Below are positions 54,460 to 63,631 of a stretch of 64,000 nucleotides of DNA, piece after piece. Position 1 is the first letter of the stretch; each line of letters opens with the position of its first letter. The notes below the pieces were generated by a model. It searched no databases. It saw only the letters and a list, made by a program, of their open reading frames with translations, and was not told the DNA's origin. The translations under genes and the position numbers were made by a program. Origin of the DNA: Desulfovibrionales bacterium (lineage in GTDB: Bacteria; Desulfobacterota; Desulfovibrionia; Desulfovibrionales; Desulfonatronaceae); assembly GCA_007693505.1 (NCBI GenBank), contig REDL01000077.1, positions 1 to 64,000 of the forward strand, in the 5' to 3' direction.

Positions 54460-56436
54460 ATGCGTTTCTGTTACCGTACCCAGAGCATATTGTTTTTTGG
54501 CGAAAAATCACGTAATATTTCAAAAAATAGATACGAAGGGTACGAAGGACAGAAAAGTAAAATTTATGCGTTTAAAAGACATTCAAGGATTGTTCTCGAT
54601 CCAGAACCATACACCACCCCTTTCGGCATGAGCATTATCTGGGAGCAGGCTTTTTCTCAAGTTCAGGATATGACCTGGGCCGATTCCTGGACGCTCAATC
54701 AGCTTCCGGAATTCAGCTCTTTGACGGCATTGCGTCACTTCCTGGACATCGTACATATCAAATATTGCTTGATCAAACCGTACTTTGAAACGGCAAACTA
54801 TCCGTTGGTCGAGGCCCGTGAATTGCTCCCTTCCTTTGACCTGGACATTTTCGAGTACAAGCATTTGCCAGGGTTCAGCTTGGTAGCCCTGGCCAGGCCG
54901 CTCTCCTATTTTCAGGAAATCTTTCAATTCGACATCCTGCATTCCCCTTTCGAGCACCTGGATCTGGGCGATGAGGCCGTCTGCCCCTTGGAAACCCATA
55001 TCTCCCGGCAGAACCAGCTGGCCTTTCAAAATCGTCTGCCAAGACAAATGCACGATGAATTTCAATATTATTTCTCTGAAAGGGATCTGACCACACTGGA
55101 ACAGTACCCCAGAGTTCTTTCCTTTTTGCTGCGCATGGAGCGAGCGCATGTTGTATCGCAACTACCCCAGGGGCCGTTCATCTTTTCCGGAATCAATGCC
55201 TCTTTCCCCTCGGACCTGGATACCGAGTTGAAACGCTTCGGACTGCGAATCGGTAAATTCAAGGTTGGCGATAACCGCTGTTACGAGCACAATCGCAACT
55301 TTGTTTATCAGTTTTTGATGGAGTTGTATGGGTTCCCAATCGTTTCCGAACGGAGAACCTCATCCGCGCTGTTCGCACGTCGACTGTTCAAGCTCAGTGA
55401 GGATTTTCTCATTCGTGTCTTGGGCCAATCCGACCGGACTCTAACCACCTTGCGTTCCAACTCAAAGGCAAAAAATTATCCTCAGGTAGACAAAATCGCC
55501 CTGGTTCGGATTGATTCGGACCAAGGTGAACTCATCAGGCATCTTGGTGATAAGGGCGCTTTTGTCGATTCCCACAAGCGCGTCGTTGTTCTTCGGGTAA
55601 CCTATCGTCAGCATCGTTACGACCGGAATAATGTTCGTCAGGACCGAGCCCTTTCGGTCCTGCGCCAAGAAATTATTCACCCCCTTTCCGGCGAAACCTG
55701 TTGCGAAGCCAACGTCATCAAGGATATTTCCAACATGCTTCTTAACCTTAATGATATTGTCAAAGGCGAATATGCCGGTACAATTCGGTTCAAGAAGTTG
55801 GAGGTGGTTGACAACACCGATACACACGAAAAGCGACTCAAATTCCTTTACAGCTGGCTTTCCAAACATCAGCGCAGAATCATAGGCTACAGCGATGAGT
55901 TTTACTCCGGAGTGGTGAAAGTTCTGGACGGATATCTTTTTGATCAGCACAATCTGGATCTTTTCAAGCAGCATCAGGATCTATATACCGAAGTCTGGTC
56001 ACGGTATTCCTACATTCGACAGGCCCGCAAGGTCCGTATCCTGGAGGATTTGACTCAGCGTTCCCGCAAGGGCCAACCTCTCTCCTGGCTGGATATGCTG
56101 ATCCAGATTAATGAAATTCTTCAAGATTTTAAGTTCGAGGTCCACCCTTATTTCGATGAACTGATGGAGCGCGTTATCAATCGGTGCGAAAGAGTGTTGA
56201 ACAATGCCTACCTGAACAAGCGCTACGTGTTGATGCGGGACGATGAGGCCAGTACTTATGGCTTGCGGGTCAAGGCCCAATTTCGACGTTTGGTGCGCTT
56301 GCTGGATGAATTACAGGATATTCGCAAGCATCACCCGAAACCGCGCAACTATGAACCGGGGTTGCGTGAAAATGAGACAACCACGTCAAAACAGAAAACG
56401 GAAGCTGGGAAGCGAAGAAACACTGGCGAGAGTTGA
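54460..56436 (+). CDS. Large protein of unknown function
   Basis: A 658-residue soluble-looking protein with no signal peptide or membrane helix and no family I can name. It is rich in Tyr, Phe and charged residues. Its second half (about 430-630) is mostly helical with many Arg/Asp/Leu, and the last 35 residues are Lys/Thr/Glu-rich and disordered. The first 40 codons have A/T-rich usage unlike the rest, so the true start may be later, for example Met57 (54628). It is upstream of gcvT by 92 bases, with no functional link evident. Confidence 0.6.
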   Translation: MRFCYRTQSILFFGEKSRNISKNRYEGYEGQKSKIYAFKRHSRIVLDPEPYTTPFGMSIIWEQAFSQVQDMTWADSWTLNQLPEFSSLTALRHFLDIVHIKYCLIKPYFETANYPLVEARELLPSFDLDIFEYKHLPGFSLVALARPLSYFQEIFQFDILHSPFEHLDLGDEAVCPLETHISRQNQLAFQNRLPRQMHDEFQYYFSERDLTTLEQYPRVLSFLLRMERAHVVSQLPQGPFIFSGINASFPSDLDTELKRFGLRIGKFKVGDNRCYEHNRNFVYQFLMELYGFPIVSERRTSSALFARRLFKLSEDFLIRVLGQSDRTLTTLRSNSKAKNYPQVDKIALVRIDSDQGELIRHLGDKGAFVDSHKRVVVLRVTYRQHRYDRNNVRQDRALSVLRQEIIHPLSGETCCEANVIKDISNMLLNLNDIVKGEYAGTIRFKKLEVVDNTDTHEKRLKFLYSWLSKHQRRIIGYSDEFYSGVVKVLDGYLFDQHNLDLFKQHQDLYTEVWSRYSYIRQARKVRILEDLTQRSRKGQPLSWLDMLIQINEILQDFKFEVHPYFDELMERVINRCERVLNNAYLNKRYVLMRDDEASTYGLRVKAQFRRLVRLLDELQDIRKHHPKPRNYEPGLRENETTTSKQKTEAGKRRNTGES

Positions 56437-56528
56437 TCCGTTGAAGGCACTGACGAGTCATTTCCCAAACTGAACGTTTGATTTCCAAACTTTCCTGGAC
56501 TCCGCCGAAACCGATGAAAAGGTAGCGA

Positions 56529-57605
56529 ATGCAAAAAACTCCCTTGCATGCATGGCATACAGCCCATCAAGGCAAGATGGTGCCCTTCGCCGGATGGGAA
56601 ATGCCGGTACAATACGCTTCGGGAATTCTGGCCGAACATGAGCAGACCCGGAACAGGGCTGCGCTGTTTGATATCTGCCACATGGGCGAATTCCTTGTCT
56701 CTGGAGCGGATGCTGAAGCCGCTCTGGGGCGGATCGTCACCCACAACCTCGCAAAGCTGCGGCAGGGTATGGCCGGTTACGGATTCCTCCTGAATGCACA
56801 GGGAGGTATTCTGGATGACCTGATCCTCTATCGACTGCAGCCGGATCAATTCCTGCTCGTGGTCAACGCTTCGCGGATTGCCCACGACCGGGACTGGATA
56901 CGCGGCCTGCTGCCCTCTTCGGTCACCTTGGAGGACGTCTCGGAGCAAACCGCCAAAATCGATTTACAAGGTCCACTCGCCCTGGAGACGTTGAACCGTG
57001 TCTTGCCTGACACATGGCACGAGATGCCTTTTTTTTCCTTTCGCCGCACCCGTTTCCAGGGTACAGATATCCTGGTGAGCCGCACTGGGTACACTGGCGA
57101 ACTGGGATATGAAATCTATCTCCCGACATCATCGGCTCTCGCATTCTGGGAAGCCTGTCTGGAGGACGAACATGTCCGTCCAGCTGGCCTGGGTGCTCGA
57201 GATACCCTGCGACTGGAAATGGGGCTGCCGTTGTATGGCCAGGATTTGGATGAGCACCATACCCCGGCCGAGGCGGGCTACACCTCTCTGCTCTCCTCGC
57301 CGGCGTCATATGTCGGAAAGGAGCATCAGCTGCGTGTTCGGGAACGACTGGTGCCACTGCTCATCCCAGGTCGGCGCAGTGTTCGGCATGGGGATGCAGT
57401 TGTCTCCGTTGCGGGGGATCTGGTGGGACGGGTTACCAGCGGCAGTTTCGCACCATCCCTGGGCCAGGCTGTTGCATTGGCGTATATCGACGATCAACAC
57501 ACCGAAATACCGGAATTCGTGGTCAAGACAGGGAGGGCTGAACTGGCCGCGCAACGAACAACCTTGCCATTTTATACCCAGGGAACCGCCCGCATCAAAG
57601 TTTAA
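56529..57605 (+). CDS. gcvT: Glycine cleavage system T protein (aminomethyltransferase)
   Basis: The folate-dependent T protein, 358 residues, transferring the methylene group to tetrahydrofolate. KTPLHAWHTAHQGKMVPFAGWEMPVQY is a GcvT start (in part KMVPFAGWEMPVQY). DICHMGEF, RTGYTGELGYEIY and GLGARDTLRLEMGLPLYGQDL are the family blocks. The H and P proteins are not in the window, although genes of this system are often together. It starts 92 bases after the orphan gene and is 100 bases before rsmE. Confidence 0.94.
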   Translation: MQKTPLHAWHTAHQGKMVPFAGWEMPVQYASGILAEHEQTRNRAALFDICHMGEFLVSGADAEAALGRIVTHNLAKLRQGMAGYGFLLNAQGGILDDLILYRLQPDQFLLVVNASRIAHDRDWIRGLLPSSVTLEDVSEQTAKIDLQGPLALETLNRVLPDTWHEMPFFSFRRTRFQGTDILVSRTGYTGELGYEIYLPTSSALAFWEACLEDEHVRPAGLGARDTLRLEMGLPLYGQDLDEHHTPAEAGYTSLLSSPASYVGKEHQLRVRERLVPLLIPGRRSVRHGDAVVSVAGDLVGRVTSGSFAPSLGQAVALAYIDDQHTEIPEFVVKTGRAELAAQRTTLPFYTQGTARIKV

Positions 57606-57705
57606 ACAGCTTCCGGATCCGATCCGAAAGATCGTCTTTGGGATATTTTTTCTCAGGACAGTTGCATGAGCGCTGGAGGACTTTCCCAACTTATGAAAAA
57701 TTCTC

Positions 57706-58437
57706 GTGAAATCCGTTTATCTGCCACCGGAACACTGGCATGAACCCTTCGAACTGACCGGCCCGGAAGTTCATCACCTGGTGACTGTGGTGCGTGCCGA
57801 GCCTGGAACTGTTCTGCGTCTGTTTGATGGCCGTGGCAGGACTGGAACCTTCGTCCTGCAAAGCACGACACGGAAAACAGCCCGACTGGAACAGCTCTCT
57901 GAGGAGCACTTTCCACGTCCCTCACGGGAAATTTACCTGGCTCTGGGCTGGAACAAGGCTGCTCGACGCGGCTGGATTCTGGAAAAAGCGGTGGAACTGG
58001 GAGCGGCTGGGCTGCTCTTCTGGCAGGCCCGACACAGTCAGGGGCGTGTGCCGAAACTGCCCAAGGACAGTTGGGCCGCCCATTTGACAACCGCAGCCAA
58101 GCAATGCGGCGCATCCTGGCTGCCGACTCTGAAGACCGTGCCGGAGGGACCCTCCGGAATAGAACGTCAGTTTTCGGAAGATACCCGGAAATACCTGCTC
58201 TGGGAAAATGTCTCCACTCGAAACCTCTTTGACCCTGCAACCCTTTCGGATACCGGATGTACGGTCCTGGTCCTCGGACCGGAAGGCGGACTTGCCGAAG
58301 ATGAGGCACGGTATTTTACGGAAAACGGTTACCAGCCCTGTTCTTTGGGCCGCTCCATATTGCGCTGGGAGACGGCCGCCCTGCTCTGTCTCGGCCTTTG
58401 CTATTGGCAGGGACAGCGTTTTGACCCTGATGCATGA
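57706..58437 (+). CDS. rsmE: 16S rRNA (uracil-1498-N3)-methyltransferase
   Basis: A SPOUT methyltransferase of 243 residues that methylates U1498 of 16S rRNA. The N-terminal PUA-like part is seen in EVHHLVTVVRAEPG. The C-terminal knot domain has WILEKAVELGAAGLLF, AAKQCGASWLP, VLGPEGGLAEDE and LGRSILRWETAAL. Translation starts at GTG 57706, overlapping no gene. It is probably part of a plus-strand housekeeping group with the zinc-ribbon and rarA genes. Confidence 0.94.
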   Translation: MKSVYLPPEHWHEPFELTGPEVHHLVTVVRAEPGTVLRLFDGRGRTGTFVLQSTTRKTARLEQLSEEHFPRPSREIYLALGWNKAARRGWILEKAVELGAAGLLFWQARHSQGRVPKLPKDSWAAHLTTAAKQCGASWLPTLKTVPEGPSGIERQFSEDTRKYLLWENVSTRNLFDPATLSDTGCTVLVLGPEGGLAEDEARYFTENGYQPCSLGRSILRWETAALLCLGLCYWQGQRFDPDA

Positions 58438-58475
58438 TGTCCCCTGTTCAGCCTGAACCCCTGTGAGCCAGATCC

Positions 58476-59315
58476 ATGTATTGCCCAAAATGCAAACACA
58501 CCAGTTTCGACCATCTCTCGACCTGTCCAAAATGCGGCTACGACTGGCAATCAATCCGCACGGCCTTGAATCTGAGTTGGCTGCAATCCCCCGGCCACGA
58601 ATGGCTGCCTGAATCCTCGCCCAAACAGGGAGAGCCAAGCCCCAGCCCGCTCCATGAAACTCCGGGAGCTGATACGGCCTCGGGATCTCAGGGAGTTCCT
58701 GCGCTCCAAGAGCACGAGCCACATCATGCCGACGCAGTTCAATCGTTACAGTTCGAAACCGAGAGCACGCCTTTTGAGGGCACGGATGACGTCTTCCAGG
58801 TTTCACCGGTCTCAGAGCCCGTTGAGGGATCGAGCCAAGGTCGAGAGCATCACATCGGCCAACCCAAGACATCTCCTGCGCCGCCATCCGCCGAGTTGAG
58901 CCCCGATTTGGCAATCGACACAGAGCATCTTGAAGATCTTGGTTTTTCACAGCCCAAACAGTCAGAAACCCCTGCCGCATCCGAGGACTCCGACCAGGAC
59001 ATTCCAGTCTGGGAAATCGAATTGCCCCAGGATATTCTGCCCAGTGACTACTTTCCTGAGTCTGGTGAAAAACCGACTCAAGCCAAGAAACAGGCTGCAG
59101 GGCCTGACACGGGCTATGCCGAAATATCCGGGGACATCGACTATGATTTTGCCGATGTTGAGATGATTTTTCCAGACTTGGATGAAAACACTCAAGAAAG
59201 CACCACACAGAAAGCGAAAAAGACACCCAAAGTTACAGATTCCGGGAAGCAGAATGACGTTCCCAAGCCCTCCTCGAAGAACCCACTGGGGGGAGCGCCA
59301 GAGGAAAGTCAGTGA
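58476..59315 (+). CDS. Zinc-ribbon protein with long disordered acidic tail
   Basis: A 279-residue protein of unknown function. Cys3, Cys6, Cys17 and Cys20 form a zinc ribbon (MYCPKCKH...CPKCGYDW). After about residue 40 the chain is rich in Ser, Pro, Glu and Asp with few hydrophobic residues, and looks disordered. Two short acidic-hydrophobic segments (about 175-190 and 220-240, IDYDFADVEMIFPDL) could be binding motifs. Its stop overlaps the GTG of rarA by four bases, so translation is coupled. A scaffold role is inference. Confidence 0.75.
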   Translation: MYCPKCKHTSFDHLSTCPKCGYDWQSIRTALNLSWLQSPGHEWLPESSPKQGEPSPSPLHETPGADTASGSQGVPALQEHEPHHADAVQSLQFETESTPFEGTDDVFQVSPVSEPVEGSSQGREHHIGQPKTSPAPPSAELSPDLAIDTEHLEDLGFSQPKQSETPAASEDSDQDIPVWEIELPQDILPSDYFPESGEKPTQAKKQAAGPDTGYAEISGDIDYDFADVEMIFPDLDENTQESTTQKAKKTPKVTDSGKQNDVPKPSSKNPLGGAPEESQ

Positions 59316-60529
59316 ATTACCGCCAACCTCTGGCAGCAGCCATCCGGCCGACAACCCTGGAGGATTTTGTCGGACAGGATCACCTGCGGATCCGCCTCAA
59401 CGCCCTGTTTCAGGCCAAGCGCATGCCCAGTCTGCTGCTCTTCGGCCCGCCTGGCTGCGGCAAATCCACCTTGGCCCTGCTCTTGGCCACCTCCCGCAAT
59501 CAGCCGTATCTGCGCCTGAGTGCTCCGGAGGTCGGACTGGCCAACCTGCGCAAGAAATTGGAGAAGGTGGAAATCCTGGTATTGGACGAGCTGCACCGCT
59601 TTTCCAAAGCCCAGCAAGATTTTTTTCTGCCCATTTTGGAAAGCGGAGAAATCACCCTGCTGGCCACCACCACGGAAAATCCGTCCTTCAGCGTGACCAA
59701 GCAGCTCCTTTCGCGAATGCACGTGCTCCGGCTTCGACCATTGAGTCGTTTGGAGCTGACTGAGCTGGCACTGCGCGGCGCCCGCAACCTGGGGGCCGAC
59801 ATTCCTCAAGCCAGCCTGGAAATCCTCAGCGGCCTCTCCAACGGAGATGCCCGGACCCTCTTCAACCTTCTGGAGCTGACCGCGGAACTGCCTCCGGAAA
59901 AGTGGGCCGAGGACAAATTACGCCAAGCCTTGCCGGAAGTCGTCCAGCGCGGAGATCGGGACGGCGATTCTCACTATGAACTGGCCTCGGCACTGATCAA
60001 ATCCATCCGCGGCAGCGACCCGGACGCGGCCCTTTACTACCTGGCCTGCCTGCTGGAGGGCGGCGAGGATCCCCGCTTCATCTGTCGACGCCTGATCCTT
60101 TCCGCCTCCGAAGATGTCGGTCTGGCCGATCCCCAGGCCTTGAGCATGGCCGTGGCCTGCCAACAGGCCGTGGAGTTCGTGGGCATGCCCGAAGGCTTCA
60201 TTCCCCTGGCCGAAACCGTTGTCTATCTTTCCCTGGCCCCCAAGAGCAACGCCACCTATGCCGCCTACCTGGCCGCCCAAAAGGAAATCCGCGCCAACGG
60301 CCCCCGCCCCGTCCCCCTGCACCTGCGCAACGCCTCCACGGCCCTGCAAAAGGAATGGGGCTACGGCCGCGGCTACAAATACCCCCACGCCTACCCCGAT
60401 GCCTGGATCGAACAGGACTACCTCCCCTCCGACGTCACCCTCCACTTCTACGAACCCAAATCGCTAGGCCAGGAGCCACGGCTGAACGCCTGGCTGGCGA
60501 AGTATCGGAAAAAGCGCAAGGCGGGGTAA
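59312..60529 (+). CDS. rarA: Replication-associated recombination protein A (AAA+ ATPase)
   Basis: A 405-residue RarA/MgsA-type clamp-loader-like ATPase acting at stalled replication forks. Walker A is FGPPGCGKST (44-53) and Walker B with the HRF extension is LVLDELHRFSKAQQD. Sensor 1 is ATTTENPSF. The C-terminal domain has the family's SEDVGLADPQAL and EWGYGRGYKYPHAY. It starts at GTG 59312 overlapping the zinc-ribbon gene stop. The last 300 bases are markedly C-rich in third codon positions. Confidence 0.95.
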   Translation: MNYRQPLAAAIRPTTLEDFVGQDHLRIRLNALFQAKRMPSLLLFGPPGCGKSTLALLLATSRNQPYLRLSAPEVGLANLRKKLEKVEILVLDELHRFSKAQQDFFLPILESGEITLLATTTENPSFSVTKQLLSRMHVLRLRPLSRLELTELALRGARNLGADIPQASLEILSGLSNGDARTLFNLLELTAELPPEKWAEDKLRQALPEVVQRGDRDGDSHYELASALIKSIRGSDPDAALYYLACLLEGGEDPRFICRRLILSASEDVGLADPQALSMAVACQQAVEFVGMPEGFIPLAETVVYLSLAPKSNATYAAYLAAQKEIRANGPRPVPLHLRNASTALQKEWGYGRGYKYPHAYPDAWIEQDYLPSDVTLHFYEPKSLGQEPRLNAWLAKYRKKRKAG

Positions 60530-60629
60530 CCAGTCTTCAGCGCTCCTTGCCCTTGTCAGTCTGCTGGGCAGATTCTTCACTGAAATAATGTCAGGCCATC
60601 CTGACGGAAAAAGTCTTCTGTCTTGCCCC

Positions 60630-60656
60630 TAAAGAATTTCCTCCGGCTGTCGATAA
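60630..60656 (+). promoter_or_regulatory. Sigma-28 (FliA) promoter of the flagellin gene
   Basis: TAAA (60630-60633), then 15 bases, then GTCGATAA (60649-60656) matches the FliA consensus TAAA-N15-GCCGATAA with one mismatch. It is about 110 bases ahead of the flagellin start, leaving an untranslated leader. Confidence 0.85.
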
Positions 60657-60764
60657 TGTAGTCAAATGCTGGGCGGCCATATCCACGGCGGGTATGGATC
60701 ATGTCCATGATGGACGGTTTGACGCCCAGGCAAGGACGCCAACATATCGCAAGGAGGAAGGACA

Positions 60765-61745
60765 ATGTTAAGCATTAATACCAACATGATGGCCATGAAT
60801 GCGGCCCGGAATCTTTCCAACAACTATGGCGCGCTGGCTACATCCACCCAGCGTCTTTCATCCGGTCTGCGCATCAACAGCGGTGCCGACGACGCCGCCG
60901 GTTTGGCCATTCGGGAATTTATGCGGGCGGAAATCGCATCATTGAACCAAGGTATTCGCAACGCCAACGACGCAATTTCCCTGATCCAGACCGCGGACGG
61001 TGCTTTGGCCGTTATCGACGAAAAGTTGATTCGGATGAAGGAATTGGCCACTCAGGCAGCCACGGGAACCTACAATTCAGATCAACGCTTGATCATCGAC
61101 TCCGAGTATCAGGCTATGGCATCTGAGATTACTCGTATTGCTAATGCTACGAAATTTAATGGTATCTATCTTTTGAATGGAAATTTGTCAGGAAGTGGAT
61201 CTAACGTCGCTACAGCTAATCCTCATCTCTGGGGAGATGGCCACACTGGCTCAACAATGAAACCCACTGGTCCTTTAAAGGTTCACTTCGGACCAGCGAA
61301 CAACAGTTCTGAAGATTACTACTACATTGCAATTGGTATCGCTACTGCTTCCGCTCTTGGTGTTGGAAACAATTCGAATCAAACACAAAACTTTTATTCT
61401 GCTGGAATGTCGGGATTGGCCGGGGGGGACGGTGACGACGGCTTCTCCATCTCCACGCAGCAAGGTGCCCAGCGTGCCCTAAACGCTCTGGAAAATGCCA
61501 TTCTCTCCAAGGACAATATTCGGGCCAGTCTTGGTGCGCTTCAAAACCGTTTGTCCAACACCATCACCAACCTCCAGATCCAGGCCGAAAACATCCAGGC
61601 CGCGGAATCGCGGATTTCCGACGCGGATATTGCCCACGAAATGACCCAATTTGTTCGCAACCAGATCCTGACCCAGGCCGGGGTGGCCATGCTTGCCCAG
61701 GCCAATTCCCTGCCCCGGATGGCCATGCAGCTCATCGGCGGCTAA
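60765..61745 (+). CDS. Flagellin
   Basis: The filament subunit, 326 residues. The N-terminal helices (1-140, SINTNMMAMNAARNLSNNYG and TQRLSSGLRINSGADDAAG) and C-terminal helices (about 225-326, ending SLPRMAMQLIGG) are standard D0/D1 domains. The surface-exposed middle (about 140-222, bases 61180-61430) is short and has a more A/T-rich codon usage than the ends, suggesting recombination or rapid change there. A strong AAGGAGGAAGG precedes the ATG. It has a sigma-28 promoter and its own terminator. Confidence 0.96.
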   Translation: MLSINTNMMAMNAARNLSNNYGALATSTQRLSSGLRINSGADDAAGLAIREFMRAEIASLNQGIRNANDAISLIQTADGALAVIDEKLIRMKELATQAATGTYNSDQRLIIDSEYQAMASEITRIANATKFNGIYLLNGNLSGSGSNVATANPHLWGDGHTGSTMKPTGPLKVHFGPANNSSEDYYYIAIGIATASALGVGNNSNQTQNFYSAGMSGLAGGDGDDGFSISTQQGAQRALNALENAILSKDNIRASLGALQNRLSNTITNLQIQAENIQAAESRISDADIAHEMTQFVRNQILTQAGVAMLAQANSLPRMAMQLIGG

Positions 61746-61770
61746 GCACTCGTTAGGGCTTAATTACAAC

Positions 61771-61802
61771 GGCCGGGCCCTGACAAGGTCCGGCCTTTTT
61801 TT
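61771..61802 (+). terminator. Intrinsic terminator downstream of flagellin
   Basis: GGCCGGGCC (61771-61779) pairs with GGTCCGGCC (61787-61795), one G-T pair, followed by seven T. It ends the flagellin transcript and isolates it from fliD. Confidence 0.92.
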
Positions 61803-61827
61803 GGAGATGGTGGCCTGCAAGTAGCAA

Positions 61828-61843
61828 TGGCACTGGCTTTGCT
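61828..61843 (+). promoter_or_regulatory. Sigma-54 promoter of fliD
   Basis: TGGCAC-N5-TTGCT (61828-61843) matches the sigma-54 consensus TGGCAC-N5-TTGCW, with GG and GC twelve bases apart. It lies 55 bases before the fliD ATG and after the flagellin terminator, the right place for a middle-class flagellar promoter. Confidence 0.8.
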
Positions 61844-61898
61844 TCCCAATCCATGAGGTAAAAACACCCAGCAACTTTTTCCCGAAAAAGGTCAGCTC

Positions 61899-63563
61899 AT
61901 GGATACCGAATCCCTCATATCAGGATCGATCAATTTTACTGGTCTCGGCTCCGGAACGGACTTCAAGACCATGATCGAACAGTTGATCAATTTAGAACGG
62001 AGGCAAACCGCCCGCCTGGAACTCTGGAAGGCGGAATGGGAAGAAAAGCAGGAAGGCTTTCGGGAGTTGAATTCCAAAATGCTCAGCCTGCGGACCAATC
62101 TGCAAGGCATGAACACCATGAGTCGCTTTTTGGTCAAGAATGCGGAAAGTATCAATGAAAGCGTGCTCACCGCCAGCGCCACGGACAGGGCTCAAGTCGG
62201 AAACCATGTTCTGGAGGTGAACCAGCTTGCCCAGAACCACATCCTGGCCAGCAATGACTCCCAGCCGGGCACGACCTCGGACCTCACCGGAGGCGCGCAA
62301 CAAATATTTTCCTATACCTACAAAGGGAAAGAGCGGGAACTGACGGTTCCCCCGGGGACCACGCTTGAAGGGCTTCGCAACCTGGTCAACAATGACCCGG
62401 AAAACCCCGGCGTCCGCGCGAGCATCATCAAATTGAGTGATGGGGAATACCATCTGCAGCTGCGGGGCATGGACCTGGGAGCTGACAAGCAGATTACCAT
62501 CAACGCAGCGACAACGCTCCCCGGTTTTGCGGATTTCACCGAGATCCAGGCGGCCCAGAACGCATTGATGAAGATTGATGGATTCCCACCGGGCGAGGAC
62601 AATTGGATTGAACGCTCCACGAACCGGGTAGCTGACCTGCTGGAAGGCGTGACACTCAACCTGCGCCAGGCAGGGAGCACGCAACTGAACATCGCTGTGG
62701 ACAATGACCAGGTCAAGGAAAACGTCCGGGAATTTGTAACACAGGTTAACGAAATTCGTCAGAAAATCCAGTCACTCACCAAGGTCGACACCAGCGGCAA
62801 CGGTTCCATCCTGACCGGAAACTACGCGATACAGATGATCGACTCGCGCATGAAATCCATCTTGAGTGTCAGTGGTGTCGGCTTTGATGTGAACAACGAC
62901 GTGTTCAGTTCCTTGGCCATGGTCGGCATTACCACGGATGCCGAGGAAGGCTCTCCCATGTTTGGTATGCTCAAAATTGACGAAGAGGTCCTGGACCATT
63001 CCCTGCGCAACCGCCCAGATGCCTTTGCCCGGATATTTGCCGCCGACTATATCGGCTCTTCCGACTCCCAGGATTTTCGCTACTACTCCAGCATCGACGG
63101 CGTGACCAAGGGTGGCGAGTACGCCGTAAGCTATACGGTCAGCGGGGGTACGATCATCAACGCCACCATCAACGGCAATCCGGCCAGTTACAGCGGCAAT
63201 GGCGAAATTACCGGCATGAGCGGCAAGCCGGAAGCCGGTATGGTGATCAAGGTGGACAACCTCACGGACGGAACCTACTCCGGCAACGTCTTTTTGAAAT
63301 ACGGCAAAATTCCGGAACTGGCCGATGCCCTGCGAGTTTTAACGGATTCAAGCTCCGGCCCCTTGAAAATACTCGAAGAAAACTATGATGACATTACTGA
63401 AGGGATTGATCGGAAAATCGAGTTTGAGCAACGCCGAATCGCCCGAATGGAACGCGACTTGCGCGCCCGCTTTGCCCGGCTAGAGGCCTTGCTGGGCTAT
63501 TATGATCAACTCAGCGTTTCCTTGCGGTCTCAGATGGGGCAGCTCAGTGCGGATACTCGCTAG
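61899..63563 (+). CDS. fliD: Flagellar filament capping protein
   Basis: The filament cap (hook-associated protein 2), 554 residues. The N-terminal part has INFTGLGSGTDFKTMIEQLI, the usual FliD start. FLVKNAESINESVLTASATD is the FliD_N region, and the middle and C-terminal domain include the end VSLRSQMGQLSADTR. It is secreted by the flagellar type III system without a signal peptide. The sigma-54 promoter upstream and fliS downstream give the standard order. Confidence 0.94.
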   Translation: MDTESLISGSINFTGLGSGTDFKTMIEQLINLERRQTARLELWKAEWEEKQEGFRELNSKMLSLRTNLQGMNTMSRFLVKNAESINESVLTASATDRAQVGNHVLEVNQLAQNHILASNDSQPGTTSDLTGGAQQIFSYTYKGKERELTVPPGTTLEGLRNLVNNDPENPGVRASIIKLSDGEYHLQLRGMDLGADKQITINAATTLPGFADFTEIQAAQNALMKIDGFPPGEDNWIERSTNRVADLLEGVTLNLRQAGSTQLNIAVDNDQVKENVREFVTQVNEIRQKIQSLTKVDTSGNGSILTGNYAIQMIDSRMKSILSVSGVGFDVNNDVFSSLAMVGITTDAEEGSPMFGMLKIDEEVLDHSLRNRPDAFARIFAADYIGSSDSQDFRYYSSIDGVTKGGEYAVSYTVSGGTIINATINGNPASYSGNGEITGMSGKPEAGMVIKVDNLTDGTYSGNVFLKYGKIPELADALRVLTDSSSGPLKILEENYDDITEGIDRKIEFEQRRIARMERDLRARFARLEALLGYYDQLSVSLRSQMGQLSADTR

Positions 63564-63631
63564 CTGGACCGAGCCCCAGGTTTCCTTTCTTTCCGCAAAG
63601 CGACAACCTGACGAAAAATGAGGAGTGGAAT

